From Candidatus Eisenbacteria bacterium (GTDB taxonomy: Bacteria > Eisenbacteria > RBG-16-71-46 > JACRLI01), in the NCBI GenBank assembly GCA_016235265.1, contig JACRLI010000011.1:1-64000 (forward strand): a DNA stretch of 64,000 nucleotides, read 5' to 3'. Of this stretch, positions 58,222 through 64,000 are shown in pieces. Numbering within the stretch: the stretch's first letter is position 1; each line of letters starts with the position of its first letter. A program made the position numbers and the translations under genes. The notes beneath the pieces were generated by a model. That model did not search any database. It had not been told where the DNA came from and saw only the letters and a program-made list of their open reading frames with translations.

Positions 58222-59313
58222 TCACACCACCGCCACCTTCACACAATGCACCGGCGGCAGCGAATCATACAAACAGGACCACTCTTCCCCCCCGTCACGC
58301 CCCATCCAGAGCTGTCCGGTGGTGGTTCCGACGTACAGCGCCGGCGAGCGCAACTCGTCCATGTCCATCGCGTCCCGCTGGACCGTGAAGAAGCTCTCCT
58401 TCTTCGGCAGTCCGCGGGCGATCCGGCTCCACGACTTGCCCCCGTCCTCGGTGCGCCACACGGCGGGCGAACCGTCCGGACAGGCGCGGGTGGCCGGCTC
58501 CAGCGGCATCACGTACACCGTGTCGGGATCGTGCGGGTGCGCGACGATGGGGAACCCGAAGTCCGACGGCAGCCCCTGGGCGATCGAGCGCCAGGTGCGG
58601 CCGTGGTCGTCGCTCCGCAGCACCCCGATCCCCGGCCGGTCGGGCCAGCCGCCGTGGTTTTGCATGTACAGCCGGCCGGGCGCCTTCCTGTGACCCACGA
58701 TCTTGTGCACGCACTGTCCAAACTCCGGGTATGCATCCGGCACGAAGCCCGCGCCGACGCCGTGGTTGGAGGCCACGAAGCTCGCGCCACCATCCTCGCT
58801 CAGGTAGTGGCCGCCCGTGGAGATGCCCACGTGCATGCGGTGCCCGTCGCGCAGGATGGTGTGCAGGCAGAGACCCCCGGCCCCCGGCTGCCACTTCCGC
58901 GAGTGCTCGTGATTGCTGATGCCCCGGACCAGTTCCCAGGAATCGCCGGCGTCGCGGCTGCGGAACAGCGAGGCTGGCTCCACCCCGCACCACAGTTCCT
59001 TCTTCGCCTCGCCCGCTTCCAGGGCCCAGATGTTGGCGAGCGCCCGGCCGTCGTCCTTGGGAAAGGCCGGGGCCGACTTCGTCTCCTTGAAGCTCTTCCC
59101 CAGGTCGGTGGAGCGCAGCACCTTCATCCCGAAGTACGGATTGCAGCTCGAGGCGAAGATCCGGGGTGTCCCGCGCGGGTCCACCAGCGCGGCATACACT
59201 CCCACACCCGGCGCGAAGGGGCCGCGCAGGGTGAACTTGCGGCGGGATGCCGCCGCTTCGGCCACGAACAGGCCCTTCCGGGTGCCGATGCAAAGAACGA
59301 CGCGTGCCGGCAT
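58222..59313 (-). CDS. BNR/Asp-box repeat protein (sialidase-like beta-propeller)
   Basis: 363 residues forming a six-bladed beta-propeller-type protein. Asp-box motifs (S/T-x-D-x-G-x-x-W/F) recur: STDLGKSF, SRDAGDSW, SEDGGASF, SDDHGRTW, TEDGGKSW and GRDGGEEW. It begins ARVVLCIGTRKGLFVAEAAA with no signal peptide, so it is cytoplasmic, unlike true secreted sialidases, and it lacks an obvious sialidase arginine triad. Homologues of this type, called 'exo-alpha-sialidase' in databases, often sit beside a MoaD/ThiS-like gene, as here (2-nt gap). Function unknown; a binding or scaffold role is likely. Confidence 0.82.
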   Translation of the reverse strand: MPARVVLCIGTRKGLFVAEAAASRRKFTLRGPFAPGVGVYAALVDPRGTPRIFASSCNPYFGMKVLRSTDLGKSFKETKSAPAFPKDDGRALANIWALEAGEAKKELWCGVEPASLFRSRDAGDSWELVRGISNHEHSRKWQPGAGGLCLHTILRDGHRMHVGISTGGHYLSEDGGASFVASNHGVGAGFVPDAYPEFGQCVHKIVGHRKAPGRLYMQNHGGWPDRPGIGVLRSDDHGRTWRSIAQGLPSDFGFPIVAHPHDPDTVYVMPLEPATRACPDGSPAVWRTEDGGKSWSRIARGLPKKESFFTVQRDAMDMDELRSPALYVGTTTGQLWMGRDGGEEWSCLYDSLPPVHCVKVAVV

Positions 59314-59315
59314 GC

Positions 59316-59591
59316 CTACCCTCCAGAAACCGCGGTCAGGATGATGACGACGTCCCCCGGGGCCAGGGCGGTCGCCAGCCCCTCCCGGTCCCGGATGTGG
59401 GATTGGTTCACGAAGAGACCCACGTGGGGACGCACCGCGCCCGTCTCGTCGCAGATGCAGCTGTAGAGGGACGGATGGCGCGCTTCGAGCATCTCCAGTG
59501 CGGCGCTCACGCTGGAGACAGGCAGTGAAATCTCCGCGGCGCCCGCGCAGTAGGGGCGCAGCGCCGTCGGAACATGGACCTTGACGCTCAC
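59316..59591 (-). CDS. MoaD/ThiS-family ubiquitin-like sulfur carrier
   Basis: 91-residue beta-grasp protein (VSVKVHVPTALRPYCAGAAE ... APGDVVIILTAVSGG) ending in the double-Gly tail needed for thiocarboxylate formation. The sequence is not that of true MoaD, which pairs with MoaE, and no MoaE, ThiG, ThiF or E1-like protein is nearby. Start GTG 59591. It ends 2 nt before the ATG of the BNR-repeat protein, so the two are translated together, a partnership also found in other bacteria but not explained. Confidence 0.83.
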   Translation of the reverse strand: MSVKVHVPTALRPYCAGAAEISLPVSSVSAALEMLEARHPSLYSCICDETGAVRPHVGLFVNQSHIRDREGLATALAPGDVVIILTAVSGG

Positions 59592-59865
59592 AACTCGGAC
59601 TCCCCGCGGCCAGTGGGTCTTGAGGAGGACGCTGGGCGGGGTTCGTCCTCGGGGGTGCGGCCTCTAGGATAGCGGATTTCGGCGGGTCCGGGGAAGGGGG
59701 CGCGTCGCTCGCGGGACCTCCCGGCTGGCGCCCGGGTTCAGGCCGGCGCGCCCCCGGACGACCCAAGATCCGGAGGACCGATCCGCCCCGCCGGTCATCT
59801 AACCTGACCGTGGGGCATCCCCCCCGCCCGAGCTCTCGCCACATTCCATCCCTGGAGGTGCCACC

Positions 59866-60459
59866 TTGAAACGACTGCTCGTCCTTACCCTTCTCCTGGC
59901 TGCCCTGGCGGGGCCCGCCGGAGACTCCCAGGCGGCATCGTTCGCCTACTACGCGTACCTCGACGGACCCAGTGAGGCCGTGCCCACGCCGTCACCGGGA
60001 ACTGGCTACGCCTGGACCGAGTACAACGATGTCCTGCATACCCTGCTCGTGCACGCCGAATTCCAGGACCTGCTGGGTCCGGTCACCGCCTCGCACATCC
60101 ACGCCGCCACCGCCGTGCCCGGGGTGGGGACCGCCGGGGTGGCCACGGCAACCCCGACCTTCACCGGCTTCCCCTCCGGCGTGACGGCGGGGACCTACGA
60201 CCACCTGTTCGACACCACCCTGCCCGCCACGTGGAATCCCTCGTACATCACCGCGCATGGCGGAACCCCGGCCGGCGCCGAGGCCGCGTTCGTCGCGAGC
60301 CTGGCGGCAGGCACCTCCTACTTCAACATCCACACCCAGCTGTATCCCGGTGGCGAGATCCGGGGCTTCCTCCACGCGGTGCCCGACTCCCCGACCCTCG
60401 GCCTGATGGCGGTGGGCCTGCTGGGCCTGCTCGCCACGAGGCAGCGCGCGCGGGGTTGA
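59866..60459 (+). CDS. CHRD-domain secreted protein with PEP-CTERM-like anchor
   Basis: 197 residues. A Sec signal peptide (MKRLLVLTLLLAALAGPAGD) is followed by a CHRD domain: AYYAYLDGPSEAVPTPSPGT, HAEFQDLLGPVTASHIHAAT (H-x-H motif) and NIHTQLYPGGEIRGFLH. At the C-terminus VPDSPTLGLMAVGLLGLLATRQR has the PEP-CTERM layout (VP-x-S, hydrophobic helix, Arg cluster), which is cut by exosortase in other bacteria; no exosortase gene is in the window. TGGAGGTGCCACC precedes the ATG at 59866. CHRD domains are found in chordin and in many bacterial surface proteins; the ligand is unknown. Confidence 0.8.
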   Translation: MKRLLVLTLLLAALAGPAGDSQAASFAYYAYLDGPSEAVPTPSPGTGYAWTEYNDVLHTLLVHAEFQDLLGPVTASHIHAATAVPGVGTAGVATATPTFTGFPSGVTAGTYDHLFDTTLPATWNPSYITAHGGTPAGAEAAFVASLAAGTSYFNIHTQLYPGGEIRGFLHAVPDSPTLGLMAVGLLGLLATRQRARG

Positions 60460-60505
60460 GCCGGAGGCCCCCTCACAGATTCCCTGTCTGCGCCGCAGAA
60501 CACTC

Positions 60506-60541
60506 GAAGGCCCCCGGAAGCTCTCGCTCCCGGGGGCCTTC
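60506..60541. terminator. hairpin between convergent genes
   Basis: A 12-bp stem (60506-60517 with 60530-60541) of GAAGGCCCCCGG and its complement surrounds a 12-nt loop. It lies 46 nt after the CHRD gene and 12 nt before the 3' end of the cytochrome gene. Confidence 0.75.
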
Positions 60542-60552
60542 CAGCCTCGCCC

Positions 60553-63261
60553 CTAGCGGATCCTCGTCACCTTGCGGGTCCACTCCAGCTCGCCCGCACG
60601 CACCCGCACCCAGTAGGCCCCCGCCCCGACGCCGCCTCCGCGGGTGTCATGTCCGGTCCACTTCAGCGGGTGCACCCCCGCGGCGAGGGTTCCCGCATCC
60701 GAGTGGTACACCCGGCGCCCGGCGATGTCGAACACCTCCACGGTCACAGCGGCGGGCCGCACCAGTTCCAGCCTGATCTCCAGCGTTCCGCGCGACGGGT
60801 TGCCGAGCAGGTGCATGCCCGCTTTGCCCTCCCGCAGATCCCCTGCCACGTCCGTCACGCCAAATACGAGCGAGTCCGCGGCCATGGTGACCGGTGCCGC
60901 GCGGCCGTTCGCGGTCCAGGCGTCGTAGAGGGTCTGCCCGGCCGTGTTGGTCACGTTCTCGTCGCGCAGGAATTCCACGTATTCCTTCGAGGTGGTCTGG
61001 TACATCAGCGTGGCCTTCACCGAGTACGCGCTGCGCGGGAGGGAGTACTCCGCCACGTCCCAGTTCTGTCCGTCCGCGTAGCGCACCCCCGGTCGTTCCG
61101 GGTCCACGGGCGTACCGCCAAATGCCGCGAAGGCGGCGTTGGTGAAACCCTGCGGTGGGATTCGCGTGTCCTTGTAGAGAGTGTCATTCAGCGCGAAGTG
61201 GAAGCCCGGGCCGTGCGGCTTGCCGATGGCGGATGCCAGCGAGGGTGAGAGGCCCAGCTCGGCTTCGTACACCCCCGGGGACGGACTCATGGCCAGCTGC
61301 CCGCTCACAGGATCATAGGCGCCCGACTCGTAGATCACGGTTCCGTCGGCCCTGCGCGCCACCAGGTGCAGCCACATCCTGCGGCCCTCCGGGTAGCCCG
61401 TGGGCAGCTTGTGGCCGCAGCGGTTGGTGATCGTCACGGTGGCGCGGAAGCTGTCGCCCTCGGTGGCCACGGTCAGGTCCACCGTGGCCGCCTTCTGGAG
61501 CATCCCGACCGCCCTCTGCGCCGCGGCCGAAAGCGCCGCGGGATCGGTCTCGGTCGGATAGAGACTCCCGATGACCCCCGGCATCCAGGAATTGCCGCCG
61601 GTCATGTCATGCAGGGGCATATCGGCCCGCAGCGGCGCCGCAGGGTCGTTGCACCCCTTCCCCAGCACGTCCTTCAGGTGGCAATCCTGGCAGACGGCCA
61701 CGATGCCGTCGGCCTTGTTCCCTGCGAAGTCGGGGGCGTACACGCCGGAGGGAAACGCACTGGCCTTCCACTCGCTGTAGGTGCGCTCGAGCGGCATGAG
61801 GCTGGTCGAGCTGATGGAGTCCGCCGGCTGGTCCAGCGGGCCGGGCGCGTAGTCGGCCCCGGCAATGCGGTTGAACGCCGGGTTCGACACCTCGTGGCAG
61901 GTGCCGCAGAACTCGCTGCTCCGGTGGAAGGCCGAGGCCAGGTAGGTGTGGGGCGCCACGGTGCTGGGGAAGGGTCCCCGCTTGCGCGAGTCGGGGTCCG
62001 ACACGTATTGCCCGTTCGAGTAGCCGGCCGGAGTATGGCCCGGCAGCAGGCCGCCCAGGACCGCCGGATCCTCGGCCGGGCTCACACCGGGCTTGTAGAC
62101 CGGATCCACCGAGCGGTGGCAGAAGTCGCACGCCACGCCGTCGCGGTCCAGCGCGGTCAGCTGGCTGCCGCTGGTCGGCTGGCTGCGGCCGGACATCCAG
62201 CCGAACGGGGTGTGACAGCGCAGGCACAGGTCCCCCGACGAGGGCGCGTCCTGCTCGGCCACCGCCACGCAGGCGTAGAACAGCGGGTCGCGCGCCGCCT
62301 GGGCCATCATGCTGCCGTTGAAGTTGCGGGCAGGCTCCACCGCCGGGTCATAACCCCCGTGACAGTTGGCGCACACGGTGTGGTCCTGGAAGGTCCCCCC
62401 GCCGAACGGCTGGGTTCCCGGCTGGTGGAAGTCACGCAGCGTGGTGGGCACGACACCCCCGGGAGTTCTCACGATCGTGAAGACGGCGTTGCTGGAATCA
62501 CGAGCGGAGTTTCCGGCAAGGTCGAACGCTTCGACCCGCACCCGCGCCGCAGTCGTGGGGGTGTTGTGCACGAACCACTGGAAGGCCCCGGAGTTCGACA
62601 GGTTCGACGCGATCATGCTCCACGCTGCTGCTTCGGAGTCGCGATAGTAGATGTTCACCGAGGCGACACCCACGTTGTCCGTCGCGGTCCAGCTTACCGA
62701 GTAGGCCGCCCCTCCCGTCCACGCCTCTCCCCCGTTCGGGGAGAGCACCGTCACCGACGGGGGCGTCACGTCGAGCCCGGTCGTGGGCGTGAGGTACGGC
62801 GTGATCTCGGGGCGGTTGGGGACGTTCACCGTGGAATCCACGGTGAGGGCCGTGATGCCAGGAAACGTCGGGGTATTCGCGTAGCTCGCCAGGTTGGTGA
62901 TCTCGACGAGGCTCGTGTAGCCGTCCAAGTCACTGTCCTGGCCCTCGATGCTGCGGATGGCCTGTTGGCGGCCTGCGTCGTTGTTGGCGAAGTTCCCCAG
63001 CACTGCCGCGACACGTCGCCCGTACGGGTTCTTCGCGCCCGCCCCGTTGAAGTCCCAATGGCACACCCCGCAGTGACCCGAGTGACTGGGGAGGTTGTCC
63101 AGGCGGCTTCCCACCGCCGATGGATACACGTTGAAGAACGAAGTCCGGATGGTGGGCCGGGCCCCCGCGGGGTCCGCTGCCAGCATCGTCCCACAGAGGA
63201 CGCCCACCAGCGTGACGCGGGAAGCCAGGATCCTCCTGGAGCTGTGGCGGGTGCGGATCAT
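60553..63261 (-). CDS. hexahaem c-type cytochrome with FlgD-like C-terminal module
   Basis: 902-residue exported cytochrome. Signal peptide at residues 1-35. Six CxxCH motifs: CGVCH (64-68), CANCH (297-301), CLRCH (346-350), CDFCH (378-382), CGTCH (452-456) and CQDCH (524-528). Between haems 1 and 2 is a Ca-binding-type DSDLDGYTSL segment and an Ig-like domain (LSPNGGEAWTGGAAYSVSWT). The C-terminal 60 residues (VTVEVFDIAGRRVY ... YWVRVRAG) form a FlgD-like Ig module seen at the end of secreted proteins in this type of bacteria. GGGAGGTGCC stands before ATG 63261. Two Fnr-type sites upstream suggest anaerobic expression. Likely extracellular or outer-surface electron transfer. Confidence 0.9.
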   Translation of the reverse strand: MIRTRHSSRRILASRVTLVGVLCGTMLAADPAGARPTIRTSFFNVYPSAVGSRLDNLPSHSGHCGVCHWDFNGAGAKNPYGRRVAAVLGNFANNDAGRQQAIRSIEGQDSDLDGYTSLVEITNLASYANTPTFPGITALTVDSTVNVPNRPEITPYLTPTTGLDVTPPSVTVLSPNGGEAWTGGAAYSVSWTATDNVGVASVNIYYRDSEAAAWSMIASNLSNSGAFQWFVHNTPTTAARVRVEAFDLAGNSARDSSNAVFTIVRTPGGVVPTTLRDFHQPGTQPFGGGTFQDHTVCANCHGGYDPAVEPARNFNGSMMAQAARDPLFYACVAVAEQDAPSSGDLCLRCHTPFGWMSGRSQPTSGSQLTALDRDGVACDFCHRSVDPVYKPGVSPAEDPAVLGGLLPGHTPAGYSNGQYVSDPDSRKRGPFPSTVAPHTYLASAFHRSSEFCGTCHEVSNPAFNRIAGADYAPGPLDQPADSISSTSLMPLERTYSEWKASAFPSGVYAPDFAGNKADGIVAVCQDCHLKDVLGKGCNDPAAPLRADMPLHDMTGGNSWMPGVIGSLYPTETDPAALSAAAQRAVGMLQKAATVDLTVATEGDSFRATVTITNRCGHKLPTGYPEGRRMWLHLVARRADGTVIYESGAYDPVSGQLAMSPSPGVYEAELGLSPSLASAIGKPHGPGFHFALNDTLYKDTRIPPQGFTNAAFAAFGGTPVDPERPGVRYADGQNWDVAEYSLPRSAYSVKATLMYQTTSKEYVEFLRDENVTNTAGQTLYDAWTANGRAAPVTMAADSLVFGVTDVAGDLREGKAGMHLLGNPSRGTLEIRLELVRPAAVTVEVFDIAGRRVYHSDAGTLAAGVHPLKWTGHDTRGGGVGAGAYWVRVRAGELEWTRKVTRIR

Positions 63262-63340
63262 GCGGCACCTCCCTCAATGGTCCGGCCGTGGCCGGATTGC
63301 ATGCGGCGCCACGGGGGGCTCCAGGACGCCAGCAACAATC

Positions 63341-63407
63341 ATAATAGTGTGCGACTTTGTTGGCCGCAGGGATGACCTTCGTCAAGTTGAGTCTTGATCC
63401 CGGTCAA
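63341..63407 (-). promoter_or_regulatory. FNR-type tandem operator and promoter of the hexahaem cytochrome
   Basis: Site A, ATGAC-CTTC-GTCAA (63372-63385), and site B, TTGAT-CCCG-GTCAA (63394-63407), have centres 22 bp apart, on the same DNA face. TATTAT on the minus strand (63341-63346) is a good -10; it puts site A about 42-45 bp upstream of the predicted start, near the class-II activator position. Site B is the best Fnr match of the two. The regulator at 14528 has the matching helix. Confidence 0.65.
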
Positions 63408-63433
63408 GTTGACTCCACAGGCCGGAGCGACGG

Positions 63434-63729
63434 ATGGCCCACATGACGTGCCTGGCGGCGGCCCGCCACGCGGTCCTGGAATCCCGCGGCTGGGACGTGG
63501 AGGAGCGGGGCCTTTCCGGTGCGCCCCCGATCCGGATCTTCACCAGCGCCCAACGTGCCCTTCGACTGCGGCTATGCGTTCGTGGCGCACCCGGAGGCGC
63601 ATCGCTCGGCGATGTCCCAGCGGGCGGCCTACGTGACCCATGCCTCGGACGCCTGTGCGGCGCGCGGTGGCCGCAGTGGCGCGGGTGCTGGAGGCGGTGG
63701 GGGCCCACCCGGGAGCCGCGGAGCCCTGA
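63434..63729 (+). pseudogene. remnant of a group-II PLP decarboxylase
   Basis: Two out-of-frame pieces are recognisable. The first (from ATG 63434) reads CLAAARHAVLESRGWDVEER then GAPPIRIF, the block before the ring-stacking His in tyrosine/aromatic decarboxylases. The second, in another frame (about 63555-63640), reads NVPFDCGYAFVAHPEAHRSA, a block normally 150 or more residues later. The lysine region between them is gone. A third frame ends VLEAVGAHPGAAEP at TGA 63727-63729. Deletion plus frameshifts; it differs in sequence from the intact decarboxylase at 8386. Confidence 0.65.
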
Positions 63730-63844
63730 GCCCGAAGGTCGGGATTCTGCTTCTCCCGAACCGCTCGTCCCTGTCATACTCCCTGCTTCGCCGAATGGGG
63801 ACACCCCCCGTCCCCTCGCCGCCTTCGACGGAATGGGAGGTCTC

Positions 63845-64000
63845 GTGAGCCTCAAGACGCGACTCCAGGCCTGCGCGGTCAACCTCACGCTGATGATCGT
63901 GCCCCTCGGGGTGCTCTTCCTTGTCGTGGAGGGCATCCTGAGGCTCGGCCCTCCGCTCCCCGCCGAGCGGATCCCTCCCCGGCCCACCGGCGCCCTCATT
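63845..64000 (+). CDS. partial CDS, N-terminal membrane anchor
   Basis: A gene running off the right edge; 52 codons are seen. GGGAGG lies 4 nt before the GTG at 63845. The product starts VSLKTRLQACAVNLTLMIVP, continues with a hydrophobic segment (PLGVLFLVVEGILRL) and then a Pro-rich linker, a layout of membrane-anchored exported enzymes such as SGNH-hydrolase-like proteins. The family cannot be told from this part. Confidence 0.6.
   Translation, partial: MSLKTRLQACAVNLTLMIVPLGVLFLVVEGILRLGPPLPAERIPPRPTGALI

Overview
ORGANISM. This is GC-rich bacterial chromosome (roughly 70 % G+C by eye, third codon positions almost all G or C), so many long antisense frames are open by chance. Several traits point to an uncultured FCB-group or neighbouring lineage (Candidatus Eisenbacteria-like is my best guess, not proven): a secreted multihaem cytochrome with a FlgD-like C-terminal module, an S46 dipeptidyl-peptidase, DUF4397 and CHRD secreted proteins, and an arginine operon in the Bacteroidetes-style order with an acetylornithine-type carbamoyltransferase. 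There is no phage, IS element or CRISPR array; the window looks like ordinary chromosome with a few decayed genes. LAYOUT. 0-2.4 kb: minus-strand DMT exporter, CDGSH and MOSC proteins, CheX-like protein. 2.5-6.7 kb: plus-strand unit of ornithine aminotransferase, ornithine carbamoyltransferase, a cyclic-2,3-diphosphoglycerate-synthetase-like P-loop protein and a small RsbRD-like protein, closed by a strong hairpin. 6.7-15.2 kb (minus): nitronate-monooxygenase-like flavoprotein, PLP decarboxylase with aminotransferase, S46 peptidase, secreted orphan, and an FNR-type regulator with all four Fe-S cysteines. 15.6-19.6 kb (plus): acpS, a broken AMP-forming ligase, an acyl carrier protein, a Kbl-type alpha-oxoamine synthase and an orphan. 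19.7-29.9 kb: a complete reductive pyrimidine-degradation locus, with an NCS1 permease divergent from mmsA, beta-ureidopropionase, dihydropyrimidinase, omega-aminotransferase, preT and preA; these convert uracil or thymine to acetyl- or propionyl-CoA. 30-40 kb (minus): tRNA-Leu and a nine-gene arginine operon argR-argG-X-argC-argD-argF'-argB-argE'-argH in which adjacent genes overlap or nearly touch. 40-52.3 kb: two GT-C-type membrane proteins, an MBL hydrolase, a DUF4397 lipoprotein, a GAF/HD-GYP/HDOD signalling protein, and a four-gene nucleotide-sugar/glycosyltransferase unit. 52.3-56.5 kb: REP-like palindromes, citrate synthase, a transglutaminase-like protein, arsM-arsR, tRNA-Cys. 56.6-64 kb: M43 protease, orphan, BNR-repeat protein with a MoaD-like partner, CHRD protein, hexahaem cytochrome, a decarboxylase remnant, and a gene running off the right edge. 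HIGHLIGHTS. (1) Gene X (37156-38223) is a P-loop protein locked between argG and argC by 4-nt overlaps in an operon that carries no recognisable N-acetylglutamate synthase; its layout recalls the DUF1611/DgcN family, which includes a glutamate N-acetyltransferase, so it is a candidate for the missing first step. (2) The FNR-type regulator has an Fnr-like recognition helix, and the two TTGAY-N4-GTCAA sites I found lie by its own 3' end, upstream of a secreted orphan, and at the hexahaem cytochrome promoter, where a second weaker site sits 22 bp away. (3) The ligase at 16066 carries a TAG at a conserved Glu plus an out-of-frame deletion inside an otherwise intact acyl-carrier/alpha-oxoamine cluster.
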